Source of the DNA: Littorina saxatilis
Taxonomy: Eukaryota; Mollusca; Gastropoda; Littorinimorpha; Littorinidae
NCBI RefSeq assembly: GCF_037325665.1
Contig: NC_090251.1
Coordinates: forward strand, 27,312,600 to 27,376,599
Reading direction: 5' to 3'
DNA: 64,000 nucleotides
Below, piece by piece: positions 44,089-55,958 of this stretch; position 1 is the first letter of the stretch, and each line of letters begins with the position of its first letter. Both the position numbers and the translations under genes were made by a program. The notes under the pieces are model-generated. The model was not told the origin of the DNA. It ran no database searches and worked only from the letters and a program-made list of their open reading frames with translations.

Positions 44089-45720
44089 TACTTTGTTGCA
44101 GCAATATCAAGGTCGAGAATATCATGTCCTGATGAAGTTTGACAAATACACAGGAGATGCAATCAATGAAGCCTGTTCGCAAGATACAGAAGTGCTGCAT
44201 TTCGCAAAAGCTGCACAACTCATACGCAGAGAAATGTTCAAACTCTCAAACACTTTCAATTGAACCTTCAAGCGTGGATGTCAAAATAATGCTGTATATT
44301 TTGATATAAGCTGTGGTTAGCATGATACTACATGGCCCTGAAACAACGGAAGGTACAAACAAACAACCCTTGCAAAGCCAAGCTGTCTTGACGATGGCTC
44401 AACGCCAAGCTTTCAGCGCCAAGAAAAAGACACATAAAAGTAGGACTGCACACCCAAGGCACAGTCACAAACACGAGTCACAACTACCAGTGTACCTTTG
44501 CCTGAAGGTGCACTCGCTGACCAAGAAAAAAGACCTTGTTTACACTCTGCACACTCTTGGTATGGGAATCTCCTACAACAGTCGTGTGCTGACAATATAT
44601 ACAGACATAGCAAACACTGCCTGCAAGATATTTGAGGAAAATGGCGTTGTGGTTCCTCCTCAAATGACTGACGACATTATGTTTACCTAAGTTCTACAAC
44701 ATCAACTGAGTCTTTCAACGGGATACAGAATGGTGTGAAAGATTCTGATCGTCAGCAAAGTTTTATTTACATATTGAACCGCGGTCAGTCAAAGGAAGGA
44801 CACATGTTGCCCAGTGTCCTCCGTGTTTGGTACACAGACATCGTCCCTCTTGCCTTCGCTAGGGATGATCAATTCCCACCGCCTTGTAACAAACCTACAG
44901 GTAACCATTCGTCCTGAAACTATCAGTCATACAACAGAATACACGTGGCTCAGTGGAACATTGCAGAAAAACAATCGGGGAGTACTGTTATGCTGACCAC
45001 CCTGTATCAAGGTTAGCTTTTCACGCTGCGCATCAGGAAGAACCAGCTCAGTCTGCTGCAACCATTGCTCTGCTACCGCTCCGTAGAAATGTCCTGACAC
45101 ACACGGAGAGAAAGGTTTTCAAGTCTTTGTCATGATGGGCGGGTTTCACATTGAAATGGCGGCGTTAAAGTCCCTTGGTGACTGGCTTGACGGTAGTGGG
45201 AGGACCAACGTCACCTCAGCTTCAGGAATCCCATCCTGCGGTACATCAGATTCTGTCATTAAAGTCAGTCACGTGCCAAGAACCAGACATGCAGCACAAG
45301 GCCTTCTCCAAGTACGCTCAATCATGTGATTCTCCCATCAGTTTCGAGGAGTGATGCAACAAAACGAAGCAAGACCAACCTCAGTTTGCCAACTGGTTCC
45401 TCGTCCTTCAACTGGAGCTGTGCGTCCTTGAATTGGTCCTCTCGATTTGCAGACTCCTCGGTTGGACCATCACGATCAGATCTCAAGTGTCAAACTGAAG
45501 TTCAGAGAGGAAGTACAGTCATTATTGGTGTCAAGCTTCGAGGGCATAGGCAACGCATTTGAGGAAGACAGCGGCTTGCTCATATCATATTCTTGGACAC
45601 TCGGAACGCAATGCCTCCGTCTGTGGTCAGTTGAAACCGTCCAAAACGTTCTCTCCATTGAGCAAGGAAAATACGACGCATCATTCATTTCCTGCTTTTC
45701 TCTAGCAGCGACATTTTAGC
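44010..45720 (+). pseudogene. Decayed copy of an invertebrate multi-copy gene family
   Basis: Pieces in several frames match a family of uncharacterised proteins that I recognise from cnidarian and mollusc genomes: ESQLPVYLCLKVHSLTKKKD with LVYTLHTLGMGISYNSRVL, and later GGFHIEMAALKSLGDWLDGS with VSHVPRTRHAAQ. The order of blocks is conserved, but the frame is broken several times and no start remains. The family's role is unknown to me. Its high copy number suggests spread with mobile DNA. Confidence 0.6.
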
Positions 45721-45783
45721 ATGGAGATTAACTCACGACTTTCAGTGTAGCTGATCTTTTGACAACAAAAGCATATGTGGACA

Positions 45784-46094
45784 GACCGGCACGGTTGGCC
45801 TAGTGGTAAGGCGTGATCCGCCCCGTGATCAACGGGAGGTCGTGGGTTCGAACCCCGGCCGGGTCATACCTAAAGCTTTAAAATTGGCAATCTAGTGGCT
45901 GCTCCGCCTGGCGTCTGGCATTATGGGGTTAGTGCTAGGACTGGTTGGTCCGGTGTCAGAATAATGTGACTGGGTGAGACATGAAGCCTGTGCTGCGACT
46001 TCTGTCTTGTGTGTGGCGCACGTTAAATGTCAAAGCAGCACCGCCCTGATATGGCCCTTCGTGGTCGGCTGGGCGTTAAGCAAACAGAAAACAA
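45784..46094 (+). repeat. tRNA-derived SINE, copy 2
   Basis: CCGGCACGGTTGGCCTAGTGG (A box), GGTTCGAACCCC (B box), body, and 3' end CTTCGTGGTCGGCTGGGCGT then TAAGCAAACAGAAAAC. An 11-bp target duplication ATATGTGGACA flanks it (45773-45783 and 46095-46105). Confidence 0.93.
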
Positions 46095-46839
46095 ATATGT
46101 GGACAATACAAGTCAATTTTCCCCTGAAATCGGTCTTCCTCATTGCTAGCAGATACTATGCTGTAATTTGAGATGTTTCATGATCAGAAACCAAACGTTT
46201 GGGACAGAAGGAGAAATTCACTGAAACTGGGTCAGATTGACTAATTTCTTTCTTGGTAATAATAACTTCTAGTTGAGATCAATGGTTTTACCTTCAATTT
46301 CCTGAATCTGTATGACTGGAGGTAAGCCGGTGTAATATATTGCATTTTTACTTCTTTCTGCAGTTTTGTGTGTATCACTAGGTCAAGGTGACCTACTTAT
46401 TGCATAATCAGTCTCTTCCGGTCGAGATTTATGCATTTCACTTCTATTTCTAGTAATCTGCGATACATACAATAAGCAGGTACCAGTAATTGAAGTTTTA
46501 CTTCTCTATGCAGGACAATAGTGAAAATGAGTCATGTTGACCTATTTGTTGAATAATCGGTCATTTAATAATAATAATAATAATAAAACATTCTTTTATA
46601 GCGCTGTTCACCGCCGAATGGCAGTCTCATGACGCTTTACATTAGACATTAAAATTCAACATTTTACATAAAAAGTTTCCGGTTGAGATGTACGTATTTC
46701 ACTACCATTTCTTTCTATCTGCATTACATAAACTAAGGTGGTACTAATAATTGAAGTCTGTCTACGTTATTCACATTGGGTTTATACTGTAAACAGCACA
46801 ACCACAAACCAACCGTCTACTTAAAAAAAATTTTTTAAA

Positions 46840-47723
46840 CACTATAAGAAAAGAATACGACATAAGCTTCTAGGTCACATTGCAAGACAAAACACCTACA
46901 GGTCGGATGAAATAAAGATAAAACCTGCTAGACAGCAAGCAGCATTAACAGAGAAACACGAGAAGAAGCAAGGGGATACAAAGTGCATACACAGCCAGAA
47001 AAACCAAGGCAACAGTAGTCACAAACTGACGAAAAACCACAAGGTTCATCTTGTGCTGCTGCTACTGCTGCTGTTGCTGATGATGATGAGGAGGAGGAAG
47101 ATAAGGAGACGGAGGAGAACGACTCTTCGCCACCTTCAATTCCACAACAATTTCAAAAGCTCAGTCAGGTATGGGAGGCAGCCGTCTGGTGGCATCGGCC
47201 CGGCCGTCTGGGTCCTGTATCAGGGTCTGACTGACTGAGCGAAACTCCAGATGCGCTGGCTAGCATCATTATACAGCCAGCCGCCTCTCCTTGTTTAGAG
47301 ATGCAGGCTTTGTTTGGAGTGTCTGAAAAACACTGAAAATAAATTAGGAGACTGTGAGAGGAGGAGGAGGAGGAGGAGGAGGAGTGGAAGAGGAGCGGGA
47401 GGAAGCCTCGGAAAACGACGGGGAAGCGGAGGAAGAGGTCGAGAACAAAGCCGCCGGAGGAAGAGCGGACAGAAACAGAAGATAGAGCGGAGGGCAATGA
47501 GCTCGAAGAAGCAAACCGGCGAAGAACTGATAAAGCGGATCTGTCCGGAATCGCGGCTACAAACACTACTGACCCGGCGCCTCGTCTCGATTCCCGGTCA
47601 GTCTATGTTAAAACTGACATGTATACAGCCGGTCTACACGGAATGCACCCACGACACCAGCTTTCGTACACCAGAATCTTCAATATGCTGAAGGCGGGTG
47701 GAACCAGAAGAAGAAGACACTAG
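46840..47723 (+). other. Coding-like acidic/basic sequence, unassigned
   Basis: A 42-codon stretch (47043-47168) reads GSSCAAATAAVADDDEEEED and ends QQFQKLSQ before gtatgg. A 120-codon stretch (47361-47720) reads Glu-rich, then RKPRKTTGKRRKRSR, and ends RIFNMLKAGGTRRRRH with TAG at 47721. AATAAA follows at about 47783. The two join in phase 0 if spliced, but acceptor contexts are poor and an upstream stretch (KIKPARQQAALTEKHEKK) is in another frame. It could be the 3' end of an unknown gene, or a pseudogene. Confidence 0.3.
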
Positions 47724-48159
47724 ACTGACCCCTGAGTGCGGCCACATTGACTCGGTGGACTGATCAAACTATATCAGGTTTTACAATAAACAGTAGTTGA
47801 GCCGGGTGGCTATCTGACCTAGCTAGAATAGTTTGTAATCTTGTGGTTGTGCGGTGTACTTTAATTTAATAACTCAAAGCCGGTGCCGTGTTCTTCAGTT
47901 TGTGTCGTTGTTGTTCAAGTGTTTTGTCACTTTGTGGTTTTTTTTCTGGACTGAATTTTCATAGAGTGCTTACTGTTACATGTTAACTTTACTATACTGC
48001 TACAAATACATTATCGGAAGGTATAACAGTGTTGTTAACTTTCCCTTTCATCACAAATAAAGTATAACAATGACGCCCTTGCAATGTTCACTTCTGGCAC
48101 TTGTGTACTCCCATAGATCGTATCACCTTTCCCGCGCTTTTGTCTCCATCTGAAATCAA

Positions 48160-49058
48160 CACGCGTAACTTCCGGTTAGAGGGTTGCGCCTGAGTGCTTC
48201 ATGGATTTGTTTACACTCACTATGGCGATATGAGGCAGGTGGGTCAATGTTCAGAGACCACTCTCTCGCTAACTCAAGTTCTGTGCAGGGGACGCGTGTA
48301 TGGGGTTCTTGTCAGTTCGGCTACCTGCTGATAGAACACGTTGTTCATGAAATGATCCCGACCCTTCTTTTGTTGTGCGTGGAAGCCTCCACCCTGCTCG
48401 ATTCGCGTTGCTAGCCTGCGAACTTGGAAGTTGAAATGGACCCTACTTTGGCCTTTAGCGCTTATGTGTCTCAGACGTGACGATAGAGGGAACTAGAGCG
48501 AGGTGCGGAACTGATTAAGTCCTCTTACGTATATATATATGTGTGTAGTGTTGATCTTTTTCGCCAGACATAATCCTGGGTTTAGGCAGGATTTCAGTAA
48601 GGCTGCGTTAAATGTTGTGAAAGTGGAAGTTGTGGCATTGGTGATAGTGCAACACAAAAGTCTAGCGGTTACTGGTGTGGTTTTCAAGGCGCGATTTTCA
48701 TTGTCCTGGGGTGTGAGGACAACTTTGATTTGTGATCTGAAGGCACATTGTCAGTGGTGACCAGTCAGTCTTGAAGGATAGGTTAAGATGTGTGTTGAGC
48801 TCAAGCAGTGACAGAGAACATTTGTCTTTTATGAAGAAGACAACATATTTTGGAGTTGGCAGTAATTATACAAATCTAGCCCTGTGAAAGCTTTGTCGTC
48901 ACACTGAATTAGAATGTCAAATACAAATCCAATTTACACTCTTTGGTCAGAATATGACGGTTCTTCCACAGGGCCATATCTGGAGTATGCCTTTATGTTT
49001 GCATCAGCAATGCTATGTATATATAACTACTGTTGCTTTTTTTTTTAATCATTTTCAG
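48160..49058 (+). promoter_or_regulatory. Probable promoter and 5' non-coding region of ankyrin gene
   Basis: ACTTCCGG, an ETS/GABP-type site, lies at 48168-48175 within a locally G+C-richer stretch, about 0.9 kb before the start codon. The acceptor at 49058 implies an upstream non-coding exon, and this is the most likely place for it. I cannot fix the transcription start or the first donor. Confidence 0.35.
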
Positions 49059-49101
49059 GTAAAAGTTTGAGAAGGGGGAAAAGAGACGAACGCTTGTAGA
49101 C

Positions 49102-49122
49102 ATGGCTGGTATAGCAAGCAAG
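49102..49122 (+). CDS. Ankyrin gene exon 1 (first coding)
   Basis: Seven codons, MAGIASK, before donor gtgagc. The exon itself probably begins at 49059 after acceptor attttcag, giving 43 nt of 5' UTR here and implying at least one upstream non-coding exon. GACATGG is an acceptable initiation context. Confidence 0.75.
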
Positions 49123-52100
49123 GTGAGCGTTTAATAACTAGAAGTAAAATGTGTATATATATATATATATATATTTTTACACACTAATACAGGTTCGCCT
49201 TTTCTTTAGGATGACGTTGAAACTCCAGCACTTTTAGATAGATGCAAGTTCAGCATATGTTATTAAAAGTATCTCCCATTAGGGATTGAAAAGGACAGAT
49301 TTTGTTTAAAAAAAATATAGAACAGTACTGTTTTTGAAGGGAGTATTAAATTAAGTGAGGTGCCTCCCTGTTCATGGAACGTGCTTGTTACGGTTTGAGC
49401 TACTTTTGCTGCAAAAAGCAATTAAGTATTTAAAGTCTACGGTCGTGTCATGATGTTGCTGACAGGGACATGTCATTCACAGAAAGTGTCACTGTACTGC
49501 TGAAGATACACAATTTATTTGTCAAATGCTTGCATGTTATAATATTTGCTACTTCAAAGTTGCCCAGCAAAATAATTGCAACACAGGTCTAGAACAGGTG
49601 TGCCGGAAAGTAGCCCTGCTAAAATTAACATTGTCTCGCTATATATATATGTCTCACAACACAGTTTTGAAAGGAAAGTAGGTTTGCTCTATGATTAGTG
49701 TACAGTGCGTTGAGAGTCAAGTGTGTCTTGTGTACATAATGAGTCTGTTATGAATTGCTGAACATTAGTACTGTACATATATATTACAATCACAAGTTCA
49801 TGAACTGTACTTGTTGAACCCCCAGTGTAATTTGTAAATTATACGTAAACGGTATTCACAAGCAAATTGATTTACCCAAATGAAATACATGCATACCACT
49901 CAAAACAATTAAGTCGGGTATGGTTTTGAATGCAACTTAATTGATGCCAAAGTCACGGACCTATATTTTAGATAGGTTCTTGTATAGATCCATGGCCAAA
50001 GTAAATTGGTGTAAAACTTTAGGTCAAACATTAATTTTGATTGGTATATATATAGATGTATTATGTTTTCAGGATAGCTGCAGGATTGGCAATTTTATTT
50101 ACCCTTTGCACTCATCCTGTGTATGAAAATACTAAAAGTAAAATGTTACCATTACATAAACAGACCTGTCTATCGATCCATACACTTATGTTTTTTCTTG
50201 CCTTGTGCCAACTTGGAGAAAGCCCATGTCTGTTTTTCTTTGGAAGCTATTTTTTTCTATGAATGTAATTTTTTTGGTCAAATTAGCTACTTTGTCCTGT
50301 TTGTAGGCCAGAAAAAAATTAAACGTAACATCTATTGCCAGTACAGTAATGATTAGGACTTACAAATTTATTGCCAGAACCCACACCCTTTTTTTCCTAA
50401 AAGTAAACTGAAATATAAAAACCGGTCCTTCGAATTCAGATTCACACCAAATGTATAAATACACATGGCTTAAAGAAGGAAATCATAGCCAAAGCCAATT
50501 AACTCACACAGCCCGGTACAGGCATGCACATGAATATATGCATACATCACACATAAAAGCACACACACTCTTTGGCATGAAGCACAGAAGCACTCTAGGG
50601 ACTCTAGGGGGTTATTGAGTATTGATTTAGCAATAGAAAGTCCTTACGTTTTTGGCGCCCCGATGACAGGCTAACCTTTACATCTCCTCTACACTAACAA
50701 CCATTGATTCATTGAGTCACAGCCACACTGACAGATTCAATGACTGCCCAGAAAATGAATTATTCATGGAGCTTTCACCTGGGAATTTATAGTACATTCA
50801 GATAAGAGATCAGGTGTGAAAATCAGCTGAGGTATTCACCGTTGTTGTTCTTGTGCTTTGCTGGGCAATTGCTAAAGATAACAAGGAACGGTTTTCTGTG
50901 TACACTCAAGGAAGAGGAAAGAAAGCCCTTCCTGATTTATTTGTTATTTATGATTTACAATACCGGGTCATGCTCAAAGTGTGTTTTCATTTTTATGGCC
51001 AGCAGTTTTTAGTTCAGATTTGCGAGAAGGAGATAATAGAGCTCTCAGTCTTTGTTAAGGGATGCATTGGAGAGATTACCAATAATTGTTTCTCCCACAA
51101 ACCAATCAATGGCATGACATCTGTTGAAAACCCAAAAGGGACCTAGCTTCCTTCTCATGTACATGTATACATGTATGTATATAAAATATATCATATATAA
51201 ATAATATTGAAAACACCAGCACATGTCTGTCTGTAACAGCGTTCTTCCATTGGGGCACATAGTCACATACCAAAATTCAACAACCCGCCTAACTGCTTCA
51301 TGTAAATTTGTTGTTGAATGGATTTTTCATATTTATGAAAGTGTCAGTTACAAAGTTAATTCAGCCAAATTACTTCCCACTCTGCACAGGGAGCAACCAC
51401 CCTTAATTATTTTTTGTTTTGTTGTTCGTATTTTTGGTGTGAGTGGAACGATGCTCATATCACACGTGGTAGCCTGGGGAGATCTTGGTACAGTACTACC
51501 TGCAATGTACGTGAGGCACCTCCGATGAGAGGACATCTCCCATTAAAGGACACTTTTTGTTGGCCCTTTTTCTAATATCTTGAACAAAATATACCTGTCA
51601 TGTCATGCCACCTGTAATGTCGGAACACTTTTGGTTGATCCAAAGGGTGTCCTTTCATCACAGGTACCACTGTAATACACATGATATACACAGGGGAAGG
51701 AGTACTGTTATTGAGTGTTAATGATATGACTTTCTGTCTTTCGTTCTTTCTTTTCTTTCCTTCTTTCTTTTCTTTCTTTTTTTTATTTTGCTACATTTAA
51801 TCAGTCATTCTTGTTTTTCAGCTGCACAAGTACATCAAGCAGGGGGATGGACCAAAAGTTCAACAGTTGCTGGGAGGAATTACTGATGCTGTTATCATTG
51901 GTGAAATTGAGAGATCGGTATATGAGGGATTTTTTTCCTACACTTGCAGGCTGTATGTCATTTATAAGTTCAGACAGTTAGGAGCTACTTTAAGTACATA
52001 GTCAATCTTTTTTTTAAGGTGTACAGAGTGGGGAGAATATAAGCTGAGTCTGAGGGGGGGGGGGGGGTCTTCTCTCATTCAAGAATTGTATTTTTGTGTG

Positions 52101-55100
52101 TAATTGATTTCATGGCATTTTATTAGAAATACATTAGCATCTTTAACCTACTGCATAGATGTTTTGGTTAATGTTCGGTAGCTGAAAGGATAAAGTCTTT
52201 GTTGCTCTCATGAATGTTGTCATTTTAGTTTCAGGAAACAGACCCAGTGAACCTTGCAATCAACTGCCGAGAGGAACACCTGGCCATCTACCTGGTAGAG
52301 AAAGGTTTCTCTGTCACTAAACTGTACCAGGTAAGAAATGATATCCTCTTGAAGATAGGATCTAAGAAACAAAGGTGCTCGATCGCTCTAAATATAGATG
52401 ACAACAAGAGTAGGTGAGAGCTAAGCAGAACCAATCTCCTGGCACCTGAGAGAATTAAAAGTGTTGAAATGATTGTGATTATGATTCTCATGAAGAGAGT
52501 CTTCTGTCTCCATTTTGCCTTCCATTACAGGAAACTAAATGTCTTGTACACAATTTATCTCGGTAGTTCCGTCTAAGATTATACCTGGCGTCAGTATCCT
52601 TCCAAAAATCTACAACCCATGCAGGGTGGAAATGTTTCACAGAATTAATTTCTTAGCTGGCACCTGTGTCAATTATAATGATTAATTCAGCAAAAAATTC
52701 CTACTCTGCACATGAAGCAGGTAAGCTGTAGATTTGTCTTATGTGTCTAAGTACACTTATTCTGTGTAAAAACCTGGATAGATTTGTGTTTCTATTTACA
52801 TGACTGGACATTTTCCGGACAGATATGACATAGGGATGGCATATATGTCATGCCAAATGTCAGGCGTGTCGGCAGAGAAACGGCAGAGATATAAGCGATC
52901 AAAAGTCTGACGGACAAAGAGAGGCCTTTGAAAAACTTAGATTACTGGCCTGTTTTCAGTAGAAAATATCAAGAAACCATACTGTCTTATCATCTACAGT
53001 CGGTGACAGAACGCTGCGATCAGTGGTGTCTGTCCCACCATCGCAATGGTCGCTGTCCGTCTCAATACGACTCGGGTGACAACGCGGCCTCCAAACATTT
53101 TCACCGCCTAAAGGAGCTGATCGAGGCAATACGTGACGGGCGTCGGAAGCCGGGTGACGGACTCACCAGCAGCTTGGTGCTCAACGGTCTCGTACCCCAC
53201 CCTTCCAGTGAGAAAAAGGCGAAACCAGACAGAGACAGGGTGAGTTATACAGTGGAACCCCCCTTTTAAGAACTCAAACAAATCTGACAAAATCAGGTCT
53301 GAAAAACGAGGGAGCCTTGAAGGTCCTTGTCTACATTTTTATACCGAAATCGCCATTTGACCATTAAAATGCAGAGTCTATTATCTACAAATATCAACAA
53401 TACACCCCCTTTCGATCAGGAAAGACGAAGCCAGTGTAGCCGTTTGAAAATTCATTGTAGTATTCCAGCGTAGTACTCATAGTAGGATATCCTTATTTGG
53501 AAAATGCCAAGCGCAAAACTCCTCCCAAATCCCATGCATTTCGTGCGTTTAAAAAAAAGCGTGGACAGCGCTCCAGTGTCAAACTGTTGCTGCACTTGTT
53601 TGGGCGTGGCTATAAGCATAGTGACATGAATTTGATTGGTCAGTATTTTTAGGCAAAGCACATGTTCTCAGCAAATAGAAAACAAAATATTGGAAGCGTG
53701 AGTCACGCTACCCAAAAATAAACTCTTTTTTCACATATATTTTTTTTTCTATAACTTTTTTCCCCATGGTTCATTCATTCATCATCTGACATAACTTTTT
53801 AGCGAAATCTAACCATAAGATTATTGAAAAAAAGCAAAAAGGTAGACGACCACGTTTAAAAATGGAGGTAAATTTACAGAGGTTATGAATAGAAAGTCCC
53901 AAGAAAACAGGGTCTTAAAAGGGAGGGAGTCTTAAAGGGGGGGTTCACTGTAACTGTTTTGAACTTCTTGATGGTTTGAAGAGTTCATGATTTTCTTCGG
54001 TAGAAAAAGATGAAATCAAATGGATACAGGGTGAGTAAGTGCATGGTGTCTTCGCGGTTCTTGAGGGCTAGAAGAGTTAATGTTTGTTTGGGATAGGAAA
54101 GCATTTAACTTTTCTGTCCTTGCCATACACACGTTTCAGAGACTGAGTAATTTGTTGTTGTTTTTTTCTCCACAGGAATCACAGTAATTGATGAGTGTTT
54201 TGGTATTTTTTATGGGTTCAAAGTATGAAAGGGAAGCATAACTGATGAACTGGGTGTGTAAAACAGTGACAGCTAGCTGTGTTTTGTGAGAGAGAAAACA
54301 GGTAGAGAGGCCATGTTGGCTACTTCTGTGTCAATATTCCATGACCCGAACATTAACGATTTTTCATTTGTGTTAGTCTGTGGTATGCTGTATAATAGTA
54401 GTGTGTGGTATGCAGTATAATGGTTTGATTTTATTTTACTGTATTGTAAGGTGCAGATGCAGAGGAGAGAAAGAGAGCAGAGGCAGAGAAGAGAGAAACA
54501 TACAAACAAACGAAAACAAACAAGTTAATTTAAGGTTGCCACTCTTGGCCACTTTGGTGACATTTATTTTAATCTTCCTATATTTTTCATTAATTTTATC
54601 ATTATTTTATCATATCTTGGGTTTTTTTCTATTTTATTTTACTGTGTTTTATTTTGAAACTTGTTGGTGGTGGACAGTTGCTTGCTCCAGGGGTGAACAA
54701 GGAGAACCCCAAGAGTGCGGCCTTTGAAGCAGTAGGACTGCTGGAGACATATGGTGCTACTTTTGTGGACAAGGTGGGTGAAAAACTCATTTCTTAACAC
54801 AGGACCTCAGGTTTGGGACCTGTCATCTGATGCTTTTAAACAAAAATAGAATAACAATAATGTTGTTGAATAAGATTCTCTCAAATTCATTTAAGGCTAA
54901 GGATAAGGATATCAATTATCAGATGGTCCTGTGAGGTTACCCTCATGTTAATTCGGGCTGCTTTATCACTGGGGAAAGCAAGCTGCTGTACAGTATGACG
55001 CCACCTGTAACCTAATTTTTTTTTTTTTCCCCTGCATATGTGTATTCATATAGAGTCATGTAGCATGAGAATTGATGGGAACTTTTCTGTGGCTGGGGAG

Positions 55101-55927
55101 TCATGGTTTTACTTTTTTGGTGGTCTGAAGTGAGGGGGCTGGGGGTGGTTAGGGGGCACTGCAATTCATTACTAGAGTATGCTGGACAACTGAGTGAATT
55201 ATGTTGTACTGTTTCAGGATGGAAGCACACTGCTTCATCGTGTGTCCAACTCCACGCCGGCACATATCTATGTCCTGGCCAACAGAGGGGTGCCTGTCAA
55301 CGTACAGAGCAACGTGAGTCATGGGGCTTGTGCAGTGTTCCGAGAGCTAGACGTGAAACTAGTTCATACTAAAAACGGTTTTTTGAAAGGTGGATAGTGT
55401 GAGGATGCTGCTGCTTGTGCAGTGATTGTGCAATGATTCTTGATTGTACATCTACATGTGAAATAAGATTATGCTTTTGTGTGTTCCCAAAGGTGCCCTT
55501 TCATTGCAGGTACAGTGGAACCCCCCTTTTAAGACCTCCAAAAATCTGAGATAATCAGGTCTTTAAAAGGAAGGACTAAAAATGGGGGTGAATTTACAGA
55601 GGTTATGAACAGACATTCTTAGAAAACAGGGTCTTAAAAGGGGGGTTCCACTGTACTGTGTTTCTCTTGTTGTGTGACACAGGACGGGGACACAGCTCTT
55701 CATCTGGCTGTGAGGAACGACAACTTCGAGTGTGCTGAGGCCTTGATACAATGCAGTGCCGACCTGACCGTGAGAAACGGGGTGAGTACTAAATTCTACC
55801 CTTTTGTGTGTGGTGGAAATGCATTCTCTTTGTTTCGTTTTTCATTACATTTAGTCAAGTTTTGACTAAATGTTTTAACGTAGAGGGGGAATCGAGACAA
55901 GGGTCGTGGTGTATGTGTGTGTGCGTG

Positions 55928-55958
<31 letters not shown>

